This document shows, piece by piece, positions 24,259 through 32,120 of a stretch of DNA of 64,000 nt. The notes beneath the pieces were generated by a model. The model made no database searches, was not told where the DNA came from, and worked only from the letters and a program-made list of their open reading frames with translations. Location: NCBI RefSeq assembly GCF_025370775.1, contig NZ_JAMXEX010000002.1, positions 683,650 through 747,649 of the forward strand, given 5' to 3'. The stretch comes from Ancylothrix sp. D3o. GTDB lineage: Bacteria > Cyanobacteriota > Cyanobacteriia > Cyanobacteriales > Oscillatoriaceae. The translations under genes were made by a program, and so were the position numbers. The first letter of the stretch is position 1, and each line of letters starts with the position of its first letter.

Positions 24259-27177
24259 TTAACCGGCCTTAACTAACTCTGACTCTTCCAGCACCGGCAC
24301 TCCCGCCACAGCCACCAAGCGAGCCAGCAATTCATCCCAGAAGATACCCTCCAAATTGGGTAAAATCACATGAGCTTGGCCGATACGGGAAGCCGGCCCT
24401 AAACCAACGGCCCACATACCAGCCGCCAGCGCCGCTTCTACTCCCGCCGCCGCATCTTCCACCACAGCGCAGTCCTTGGCAGACAATCCCAACAAATCCG
24501 CTGCGTGTAAAAATAAATCCGGTGCCGGTTTAGAATGCACCACACTGTAGCCATCGGCAACTGCATCAAACTTATCGGCAATTCCCAACGCAGCAATTAC
24601 ATCGCGGGCATTCTTACTCGCTGAACCCAGGGCAACTTTCACACCATAAGAGTGCAACTCATCCAACAATTCACCGGCCCCAGGTAACAAATCTGCCGGC
24701 GAAATATCCTTAATAAACTCGACATAATAAGCATTCTTGCGATCCATCATCGCTTGAAACTGCTCATCACTCACCTTGCGGTCGCCCAAAATATACCGCA
24801 ACGAATCGCCCCGCGACACACCGCGTAACTGCTCATTTGTTGCTTCATCAAAAGGAATACCCTCTTCATCCGCCAACTGCTTCCAAGCTAAATAATGATA
24901 TTTAGCCGTATCCGTAATCACCCCATCCAAGTCAAAAATCACACCTTGGATGAAATTTTTAGTCCGGGGATGAACGAGAAAATGCGACTGTGTGCGTTGG
25001 TGTGCTTTCAAATCAAACTCGTAACACCGGCCTTGCCAATTCAGCTTAAACTGTAACCGCGTCCAATGCGGCGGTAAATTCGGATTAGCCACCGGCCCTG
25101 CATCGGTTAAAACAACACCGGCAAACCCAAACACCACCGCCTGCCAAACACCCCCAGCACTCGCCGAGTGGATGCCTTCACCGGCATTGCGTCGCACATC
25201 TTCCACATCCACCAACGCCGCCCGCATAAAATGCTCATAAGCAGAAGCCGGTTCTAAACTACAAGCCAAAATGGCATGAATGGCAGGAGAAAGCGACGAG
25301 CCAAATGTATGATCAGTACGAGGATTATAGTAATCCCAATTTGCCTCAACAACACTGCGCTCAAACCGCTCACGCAGCAAATACATCAACATCAAAACAT
25401 CGGCTTGTTTAAGCGTTTGCGTTGCCGCAGCACCTTCTATGCCTAAAAGTGCTTGCACCGACTTAGTGCGCGGTTCCATTGCAGCCAAGTCGATATCTTC
25501 AAGCTTAAAGAAACCTTCGTGCTGCTCAATCAGGCCGGTTTGGGGGTTATATGAAACCCACATCCGGTCAATAATATCTTGCCAACGAGCGAGCCGGTGG
25601 GAATTAAGATCAAGCCGATCATTTAACTCAGCCGCTTTTTCGGGATCGTGTTGTTTTAACCAGTCAAGCACAGAAAGCGCTTTTTCTAAATGCCACTGCA
25701 CCATCCGGTTAGTAAAAGCATTGTTGTCTACGCGGTCGTGGTATTCATCCGGGCCGATGACGTCGGTTATTTGATAGCGTACACCATCACTGCTGTGGCG
25801 TTCTTCAACTCGGCTACCCCAAAAAACGGCAGTATCGAGGAGAATTTCTGCACCATAATTGCACATCCATTGATTATCGCCGGTAATTTGCCAATAATGC
25901 CAAAGTGCATAAGCCACATCAGAGGTAATGTGTAATTCAATATCACCACACCAAATGCGGATTAATTCTTTACCCGCCGGCCCCGGCACCCAACGAGGCG
26001 TAACTTCATCGCCTGTATCCGCGCTTTCCCAGGCAAACATGGCTCCTTCAAAACCGCTTTCTTGAGCTTTGCGACGCGCACCGGCCAGGGTGTGATAACG
26101 GTAGGTTAATAAATTGCGAGCGATCTGCGGTTGGGTATAAGTTAAAAACGGCACAACAAAGATTTCTGTATCCCAGAAATTATGCCCTTTATATGCAAAA
26201 CCCGATAAAGTTTTGGCGGGAATGCCTACACGGTCATCGTGACGGGGTGCGGCTGCCAAGAGTTGAAATAACCCATGACGGACGGCTTGCTGGGCTTTGA
26301 GGTCGCCTTCAATCACGATATCGCTGTTTTCCCAGAGGTGCTGCAAGGCTACTTCGTGGGTGTGCTGTACGGTATGCCAGTCAGGCAGACTTGCGAGTTT
26401 TTCTTTGGCAGCTTGGAGGGGATCAGGAGTTTCTCGCGTGGTATATAGAGTTACAAATTTTTCAACTGTGATTTTTTGGCCTGGACGGGCGATAACAGCG
26501 GCCATTAAAGTTGGATAACCAGGGGTGCCGGTGGTTTGAGTCGGCAAAATTTCGCCTTCATAAATTACATTTAACTTAACAGCCATTGCCAAGTCAATAT
26601 GAGAAGAACGGGTGCGACTTTTTAACCAAGTTGTGTTTTCTGCTTCGCCTTGTTCAAGAAACTCCCAATGACGCATTCCTTGGTTATCGGAATAGCCATT
26701 AATACCGGCTTGAATATCAAGCGAACCCTCAAAATCAACGGGTGTTATTTGACAACGCAACGCCAGCAGATGATCATCTGCCATACTCGCAAAACGTTCA
26801 AAGTAAAAATCGAGAGTATGACCTTTGGGACTGCGCCAGCGCACATCACGGCTGAGGACACCCCGCCGCATATCTAAACAGCGCCGGTAGCTGAGAATTT
26901 CGCCAGTATTTAGGGAAAAATATTCGCCTTTGATGCGGATAACTAAAGGCAGCCAATCGGGGCAATTAACTAACTCTGTATGGCAGATAGGAATGGCATC
27001 ATAAACGCCATTGATCAGGGTAGCCGGCATTGCCCCTGGATACCCTTCTTCAAAACTGCCGCGTGTTCCTAAATACCCGTTGCCAATAGTAAAGACTGTT
27101 TCTTTGCTGTGGAGTTGGCGGGGGCAGAATTCAGTTTCAACAATTGACCAGCCGGATGATTGCATGATGTGTGTCAC
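24259..27177 (-). CDS. GH65 disaccharide phosphorylase fused to beta-phosphoglucomutase
   Basis: Residues about 1-735 are a glycoside hydrolase family 65 enzyme. It has the N-terminal beta-sandwich (ETVFTIGNGYLGTRGSFEEG), the (alpha/alpha)6 barrel with GHNFWDTEIFVVPFLTY, and VIGPDEYHD carrying the catalytic acid near residue 477. Residues about 740-945 are a HAD-family beta-phosphoglucomutase with FDLDGVITDTAKYHYLAW, GSASKNA and VVEDAAAGVEAALAAG. Such fusions cleave an alpha-glucoside with phosphate to beta-glucose-1-phosphate and pass it to glucose-6-phosphate in one polypeptide. Substrate (maltose, trehalose, kojibiose or glucosylglycerol) cannot be read by eye. The start is close to an alternative at residue 5. 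The upstream neighbour is a debranching-family enzyme on the same strand, so both probably serve storage-glucan or osmolyte turnover. Confidence 0.93.
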   Translation of the reverse strand: MTHIMQSSGWSIVETEFCPRQLHSKETVFTIGNGYLGTRGSFEEGYPGAMPATLINGVYDAIPICHTELVNCPDWLPLVIRIKGEYFSLNTGEILSYRRCLDMRRGVLSRDVRWRSPKGHTLDFYFERFASMADDHLLALRCQITPVDFEGSLDIQAGINGYSDNQGMRHWEFLEQGEAENTTWLKSRTRSSHIDLAMAVKLNVIYEGEILPTQTTGTPGYPTLMAAVIARPGQKITVEKFVTLYTTRETPDPLQAAKEKLASLPDWHTVQHTHEVALQHLWENSDIVIEGDLKAQQAVRHGLFQLLAAAPRHDDRVGIPAKTLSGFAYKGHNFWDTEIFVVPFLTYTQPQIARNLLTYRYHTLAGARRKAQESGFEGAMFAWESADTGDEVTPRWVPGPAGKELIRIWCGDIELHITSDVAYALWHYWQITGDNQWMCNYGAEILLDTAVFWGSRVEERHSSDGVRYQITDVIGPDEYHDRVDNNAFTNRMVQWHLEKALSVLDWLKQHDPEKAAELNDRLDLNSHRLARWQDIIDRMWVSYNPQTGLIEQHEGFFKLEDIDLAAMEPRTKSVQALLGIEGAAATQTLKQADVLMLMYLLRERFERSVVEANWDYYNPRTDHTFGSSLSPAIHAILACSLEPASAYEHFMRAALVDVEDVRRNAGEGIHSASAGGVWQAVVFGFAGVVLTDAGPVANPNLPPHWTRLQFKLNWQGRCYEFDLKAHQRTQSHFLVHPRTKNFIQGVIFDLDGVITDTAKYHYLAWKQLADEEGIPFDEATNEQLRGVSRGDSLRYILGDRKVSDEQFQAMMDRKNAYYVEFIKDISPADLLPGAGELLDELHSYGVKVALGSASKNARDVIAALGIADKFDAVADGYSVVHSKPAPDLFLHAADLLGLSAKDCAVVEDAAAGVEAALAAGMWAVGLGPASRIGQAHVILPNLEGIFWDELLARLVAVAGVPVLEESELVKAG

Positions 27178-27529
27178 TGTACGATTTATAAAAAATAGGG
27201 GTTGGATGTAGTTTCGCCTGATAACTGTTAGCGGCCCTTGGGGCGAAGAACAGGAAAATTTAAAATCTTTTTTAGCATCTTCCTTTAGGTATATTTTATC
27301 TTAATCTCTTTAAAAAAAGCTGGAAAAATACAACTTTTGCAATAAAGTAAAGCTTTTGTAAAGAGGGGCTAAAAAGATCACACTTGTGTTATGCTCAAAC
27401 TAAATTAATCGTTTCAGCATTAGGCTTTTTTACTTGTTTTTCCACACAGAGTTAGGCACAGAGAAGGTCAAATTTAACCTCCTCTGTTTCTCTGTATGTT
27501 TCGCTCTCTGCCCTAACCTTGAAAAAAAA
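27178..27529. other. Intergenic region between the two glycoside genes
   Basis: 352 bases. It contains CACAGAG and CTCTGT words (27446-27502) in opposite orientations that look like remnants of a dispersed repeat. It should contain the leftward promoter of the GH65 gene. No coding frame seen. Confidence 0.4.
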
Positions 27530-29830
27530 TTAAGCCTCAATCACAACTCGCAAATTACCTCTTTTTTTGGCAACACGGCAAGCGGTAGTATTGCCAGATC
27601 GCTCAAATTCTAAGTCAAGAATTGTGTTGCCGATTTTTAGATTTGAGAGGGATATTTTGTTGATTCTTTCGGGTAAGGTGGGGTCGATAATATGTAGGCA
27701 ATTGTTGGGTGCGTCGGGAACTAAGTTCACCATCATTTGCAACAATTGAAAGATGCTGCCGGTTGCCCAAGCCTGCGGGGAGCAAGCAACAGGGTAACGA
27801 ACCGGCCTGTTATTATCTTGACGTTCGTAGCCGCAAAAAAGTTCAGGAGGACGTTTATAAGCTTGAACGCGGGTCATGTCTAATAAGCCTTCTCCTATTT
27901 CGATAGCTTGTTCTACTAAACCTAGCGAACGCAGCCCAATTGCGATTAAGGAATTATCGTGAGGCCATACTGAGCCTATGTGATATCCCATTGGATTATA
28001 GGCGGGAGATTTGCTGCTGAGGGTGCGGATTCCCCACCCGTTGAACATATCGGGGGCGCGGAGTCGTTCAGCTACGCTGTGTGCTTTTTCAAGTTCAAAT
28101 ATTCCTAGTTGTAAGCAGTGTCCGGGGTTGGAGGTGATGCTGTCTACCGGCTTGCCTTCTCCGTCTAAGGCGAGGGCGCAAAAATCCAAATCTTCTACCC
28201 AAAAGTCGCGGTTAAACCGCTGTTTTAAATTGCGGGCGTCTTCTTGCCAGCGATCTGCTAAGTCGAGGCGTTTTTTGAGGCGGGCAATTTCGGCTAGGCG
28301 AATTTTTGCTGCATAAACGTAGCCCTGTACTTCGGAGAGAGCGATGGGGCCGGTGGCTCTTTTTCCTTGGCGATCTACGATGCAGTCTCCTGAGTCTTTC
28401 CAACCTTGGTTATCTAAGCCTCTTTTTGATTGCCGGTCATAGGAGAGATAGCCGGTTTGTTGACAGTTTCGGTCTATCCATTCCATTGCCGCTAAGGCGT
28501 TTGGCCACAATTCTTCGAGCAGTTCTTTGTCGTTTGTCCAGGCAAAATATTCGGCATATAGCATTAGCCAAAGCGGTGTAGCATCGACTGTTCCGTAATA
28601 GGGAGTGTGGGGGATTTCTTCGCAGCGGGCCATTTCGCCGTAGCGAATTTCATGTAAGATTTTGCCTGGTTGTTCGTCGCGCCATTCGTCGTCTTTTTTG
28701 CCTTGATATTCCGCGAGTATTTGGAGGGTATCGCGGGCTAATTTGGGGTTTAGCATTAAAGTTTGGGAAGCGGCGATGATCGAGTCTCGTCCGAATAAAG
28801 TTGAGAACCAAGGTACGCCGGCTGATAAGGCTGTGTTTTTGCCGAAAGTTTGCCGCAAAATATATAAGTCTTCTTCGGCGCGTTCGATGATTTCGTTAAA
28901 GGTGTTTTTGTCGGAACGGATGTGGGTGCTTTCGTGTGTCCAGAGTTGTTCTTCTTGGCTTTCTGCTGCTTTGGCTTGGGTGAGGGTGACGGGGGGGTTG
29001 ATGACTGATGCGGGCCGGTTATTGATGAACATTTGCAGCCGGTAGCCGATGATTTCGGTTTGATGCGGCTGTAGATTCATGTTCCAAATGGCGGTATATC
29101 CTTTTAGGTAGTCGGGGCGCCGGTGATCAAAGCGAATCCGCGATTCCATGAGTTTATTATCAAGTCCGAGGTAGGCTAAGATTAGTTCTTCGTCTTGGCT
29201 GAGGGGTGTTATATAGTTGGCAAATTCTTTTTCAATTTCGTTGTTGCCGGCGCCTACGGTGAGCAGTTCTTCTACGGGTTTTTTGTCTCCAATAATTGCC
29301 AAATTTCGCAAAAGTTGTCCGCGTTTTGGCCGGCCATATCCGCGCACTTCAAATAAGTCTACGAAATCGGCGTTTAAGCTTAGGCTAATTTGAAAACTGA
29401 CGGCTTCTGTGCTGTAGTTGGTGATTTCAATTTCGGAAAATAATGCGCCATTTAGCATTAGTTCCCGTTTGATTCCTAGGGTGTCGGGGGAAAGGTGGTT
29501 TTCTATGCGGGGGTTTGTGCAAAGTACGGTGAGCCCGAAGCCTTTGTCTGCTGTGCTGCTGAGGAGGACGGGTGTGCGTTTTTCGATTTGTAGTTCTAGC
29601 CGGCTGAGAAATCTTGTGTCGCGGCAAAATAATCCCATGCTGCTGTTGCAGTCGTCTTGTAGGCTACCGGCGATGTTTCCTAGGCTGTCTGTAACTAAGA
29701 ATATGTCGTTGTCTTTTAGGGTTAGGGTTGGTTGGGGTTGTTCGTTGACGACTGCCGGCCATTCGGGGATGGGGTTTTGTTCGGCGTTGATGTAGGTTTT
29801 TCCTTCGATTTGGATGGTTTCTTGTGTCAT
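27530..29830 (-). CDS. Amylo-alpha-1,6-glucosidase family protein (GDE-type)
   Basis: Start placed at 29830 (MTQETIQIEGKTYINAEQ). The longer frame to 29881 adds 17 codons, the first of which lie in a dispersed repeat (ATCTGCGGTTAA). The N-terminal domain, about residues 45-250, is GDE_N_bis-like (FLVTDSLGNIAGSLQDD, GLFCRDTRFLSRLEL). The remainder is an (alpha/alpha)6 barrel with GVPWFSTLFGRDSIIAASQT, YYGTVDATPLWLMLYAEYF, GYVYAAKIRLAEIA and HIGSVWPHDNSLIAIGL. Proteins of this family are annotated as glycogen debranching or glucosylglycerate/mannosylglycerate-type hydrolases. Substrate is unproven. It pairs with the downstream GH65 phosphorylase. Confidence 0.9.
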   Translation of the reverse strand: MTQETIQIEGKTYINAEQNPIPEWPAVVNEQPQPTLTLKDNDIFLVTDSLGNIAGSLQDDCNSSMGLFCRDTRFLSRLELQIEKRTPVLLSSTADKGFGLTVLCTNPRIENHLSPDTLGIKRELMLNGALFSEIEITNYSTEAVSFQISLSLNADFVDLFEVRGYGRPKRGQLLRNLAIIGDKKPVEELLTVGAGNNEIEKEFANYITPLSQDEELILAYLGLDNKLMESRIRFDHRRPDYLKGYTAIWNMNLQPHQTEIIGYRLQMFINNRPASVINPPVTLTQAKAAESQEEQLWTHESTHIRSDKNTFNEIIERAEEDLYILRQTFGKNTALSAGVPWFSTLFGRDSIIAASQTLMLNPKLARDTLQILAEYQGKKDDEWRDEQPGKILHEIRYGEMARCEEIPHTPYYGTVDATPLWLMLYAEYFAWTNDKELLEELWPNALAAMEWIDRNCQQTGYLSYDRQSKRGLDNQGWKDSGDCIVDRQGKRATGPIALSEVQGYVYAAKIRLAEIARLKKRLDLADRWQEDARNLKQRFNRDFWVEDLDFCALALDGEGKPVDSITSNPGHCLQLGIFELEKAHSVAERLRAPDMFNGWGIRTLSSKSPAYNPMGYHIGSVWPHDNSLIAIGLRSLGLVEQAIEIGEGLLDMTRVQAYKRPPELFCGYERQDNNRPVRYPVACSPQAWATGSIFQLLQMMVNLVPDAPNNCLHIIDPTLPERINKISLSNLKIGNTILDLEFERSGNTTACRVAKKRGNLRVVIEA

Positions 29831-29868
29831 TTTGATGATTTTTTTGGTGGGTGTTTTGGATTTTTTAA

Positions 29869-29915
29869 CCGCAGATGTCAAGCAGGCAAGATGCCTGCCC
29901 CACAGATTAACGCGG
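29869..29915 (-). repeat. Dispersed repeat with perfect hairpin
   Basis: Read on the minus strand: a CGTTAATCTG segment, TGGGGCAGGCA-TCT-TGCCTGC hairpin (arms CAGGCA/TGCCTG), then ACATCTGCGGTTAA. The last part belongs to the same family as 24161 and 55990, and the hairpin resembles 21044. The element lies immediately upstream of the debranching-enzyme gene. Confidence 0.65.
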
Positions 29916-29964
29916 ATGGGTTTTCTGCTTTTGGCGTAGGGTTTGTGGTGGTTTTGGTGGGGTT

Positions 29965-30486
29965 TTAATAGAGTCCGGGTAGGAGTTTTTTAACTCGTTT
30001 TTGATAGTCAGGATAGTCGCTGTGTTTTTGGCTGAGGAGGTTTTCTTCTCGCTTGGCTTTGATGTCAAAAAAGATAAATAATATCAGGCTACCAAGCAGG
30101 TGAGTTAGGCTTTGATGATAGATGGTAAAAGCTAGTCCTAGGAAGATTATGCCGCTATAAAGGGGGTGACGGACTATGCTGTAGATGCCGGTTTGTACAA
30201 GTTGGTTTGTCTCCTTTGGTTGGGGTAAGGGGGTGAGGTTGTTGCCTAAGTCAAGTAGGGCTTTGATTATTAAAATGCCCCCTGCTATTGCTAAACTAAC
30301 GGCTATTATCCATATTCCCCAATGTAAGCCGGCTGTGTTGATTTTTAAACCGGCTGGTTTGTACACCGGCAAACAAAAAAATCCTACAAGTAATAGCCCT
30401 TGTAGTAATACTAAATATTCTCCTTTTTGGCCGGTGCGCCACCCCTCACGGGTGAAACCCCATTCTCTTAATATGTCTTTTGTCAT
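29965..30486 (-). CDS. ICMT/PEMT-like membrane methyltransferase
   Basis: This 173-residue protein has four or so membrane segments (VLLQGLLLVGFFCLPVY, WGIWIIAVSLAIAGGILII, SGIIFLGLAFTIY, LLGSLILFIFFDI). The C-terminal isoprenylcysteine methyltransferase-family signature follows: QTGIYSIVRHPLYSG, AKREENLLSQKHSDYPDYQK. These membrane enzymes use S-adenosylmethionine, but bacterial substrates are generally unknown. The start codon and first codons (ATGACAAA) sit inside a TTTGTCAT heptamer repeat on the opposite strand. It shares its strand with the debranching-enzyme gene 84-135 bases downstream. Confidence 0.85.
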   Translation of the reverse strand: MTKDILREWGFTREGWRTGQKGEYLVLLQGLLLVGFFCLPVYKPAGLKINTAGLHWGIWIIAVSLAIAGGILIIKALLDLGNNLTPLPQPKETNQLVQTGIYSIVRHPLYSGIIFLGLAFTIYHQSLTHLLGSLILFIFFDIKAKREENLLSQKHSDYPDYQKRVKKLLPGLY

Positions 30487-30532
30487 TTGTCAAATTTCCT
30501 TTGTTATTTGTTGAGGTTTGCATACAAGCGCC

Positions 30533-30664
30533 CCGCCTGCGCTAAAGAGTGGCACCGGCCATAAAGTTGTCATTGGTCGTTTGTTGAGCGGGGCTTACAG
30601 CCGCTCTGCCTGCGCCAAAAAGTGGCACCGCCCCTACGTTTGACTAATGACCAACGACAACTTT
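30533..30664. repeat. Composite repeat: two direct copies nested in inverted arms
   Basis: The direct copies GCCTGCGCTAAAGAGTGGCACCGG (as GCCTGCGC and GAGTGGCACCG; 30535-30558) and GCCTGCGCCAAAAAGTGGCACCG (30608-30630) differ at a few bases. A 19-base inverted pair, AAAGTTGTCATTGGTCGTT (30563-30581) and AATGACCAACGACAACTTT (30646-30664), has two mismatches. The whole block fills the gap between two genes. Confidence 0.75.
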
Positions 30665-30665
30665 T

Positions 30666-31634
30666 TTACTTCAACCAAGGGCGTGATATTTGCTCTAATT
30701 GAGCGATTTCATCGGAGGTTAATTGCCACCCTAATGCACCGGCATTTTCTATGGCTTGCTTGGCTGTTTTGGCTCCGGGGATGGGGATTACTCCTTCTTG
30801 AGCCTTTAACCAATTTAAAGCAACTTGCGCCGGTGTGCGTTGATATTTTTCGGCAAATTTTCTTAATAATTCCAACACTCCCTCAATTTTTTGCAATCCT
30901 TCTTTACTAAACTTTGCATCCCATTGGCGGGGGCCGGTTGGTGTTATTTGTGCGGTGTATTTGCCGGTGAGTAAGCCTTGGGCAAGCGGGCTGTAGGCTA
31001 ATATTGTTACGCCTAGTTGTCTTGCTGTGCTTAGAATTCCTTGGCTTTCTATTTGCCGGTTTAGTAATGAGTATCGTACTTGATTAACGGCTAGGGGGAT
31101 GCCTCGTTTGGCTAAAATTTGATGGGCTTGCTGCATTTGTTCGGCTGAGTAATTGCTAACACCAACCGACTCAATTCTGCCTTTTTCTACTTCGTTGGCT
31201 AAGGCGTTCATCAAGGTTTCTTGACTCATTAAAAATGTAAATGGCCAATGAACTTGATACAAGGTGACGCGGGGCAGTTGCAATCGTTTTAAACTGTCGG
31301 TTAAGGCGTCGGAAACTGACTCGGCTGTGAAACGCCAAGGTAAGGGGCCGTATTTTGTGGCGATTTGGACATTGGCGCCGGTTTCTTTGATAAATTTACC
31401 GAGTAAGATTTCCGACTCGCCTGGGCCATAGACTTCTGCCGTGTCGAAAAATGTGATACCGGCTTCGACGGCGGCTTTAAAGGCTTCTTTGACTTGTTCT
31501 TCGCCGTAGTCTTTGCCATAGTTCCAGAAGAGTTTGTCTCCCCATGACCAGGCGCCGATGCCTAGTTTTGTGACGGTGGGGCCAGTTTTTTCGCCGGCGT
31601 TGGCGGGGCGATAGCCGAGGGTTGTGGTTTCCAT
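30666..31634 (-). CDS. Aldo/keto reductase
   Basis: Start placed at 31634 (METTTLGYRPAN). The frame extends 41 codons further to 31757, but that extension is charged and low in hydrophobics, unlike any reductase N-terminus. The protein is an NADPH-dependent (alpha/beta)8 barrel: the KLGIGAWSWGD start, the catalytic tetrad region FFDTAEVYGPGESE (Asp, Tyr), IATKYGPLPWR (Lys), YQVHWP (His), and the C-terminal cofactor segment VIPIPGAKTAKQAIENAGAL. It likely reduces small aldehydes, with substrate unknown. Downstream of its stop lies the repeat block at 30533-30664. The upstream neighbour is the divergent adenylyl cyclase. Confidence 0.93.
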   Translation of the reverse strand: METTTLGYRPANAGEKTGPTVTKLGIGAWSWGDKLFWNYGKDYGEEQVKEAFKAAVEAGITFFDTAEVYGPGESEILLGKFIKETGANVQIATKYGPLPWRFTAESVSDALTDSLKRLQLPRVTLYQVHWPFTFLMSQETLMNALANEVEKGRIESVGVSNYSAEQMQQAHQILAKRGIPLAVNQVRYSLLNRQIESQGILSTARQLGVTILAYSPLAQGLLTGKYTAQITPTGPRQWDAKFSKEGLQKIEGVLELLRKFAEKYQRTPAQVALNWLKAQEGVIPIPGAKTAKQAIENAGALGWQLTSDEIAQLEQISRPWLK

Positions 31635-31757
31635 ATTGCCAAAATTGTCTACTCTTCCTTTAGTTTTAGCGTGGTCTTCTCTATTAAGTGTTAAACCGGC
31701 ACTGTTTTCTGCCCAAGTGTCCTCACGAGTCGCCTTGTTCTCTTCGCATTTGGGCAA

Positions 31758-32120
31758 ATTCTCCGAAAATTGAGGACAAATGTTTAAGTTAAAATTTTAT
31801 TTGTCTCCAGAGAAAAATCAGTCTTAACAAGAGTTTAAGCAATTTAACTTCTGTTTGACTTTGGCAAAATAGCTATTTATTAAAAATTCCCAAAAGGCAG
31901 AAAGTAGGATGTTATCGGCAAATTTCCGATTTTGTGCTAGTTTAAAAATTAGATTTCAATAATGAGGGATGGCACCGGCCATACACAAACATGGTTGGCT
32001 TAAATAGTGCTGTAGGTAACACTAAGACGCCATTCTTCAAATAAAACCGGATAAAAGCCGTTTCAGGGTGTTATTAATTCCATCAAAACGTTATTGCATC
32101 CCCACTAATATTATTTTCCC
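31758..32120. other. Divergent intergenic region, reductase / cyclase
   Basis: 363 bases between two divergent genes must hold both promoters. I could not pick out convincing boxes. It contains a GGGATGGCACCGGCCAT fragment (31966-31982) similar to the repeats at 30551 and 30623. No RNA gene seen. Confidence 0.4.

Noticed and set aside
30647..30910. 87-codon plus-strand Trp/Leu-rich frame
   Set aside because: Antisense to the C-terminal end of the aldo/keto reductase gene.
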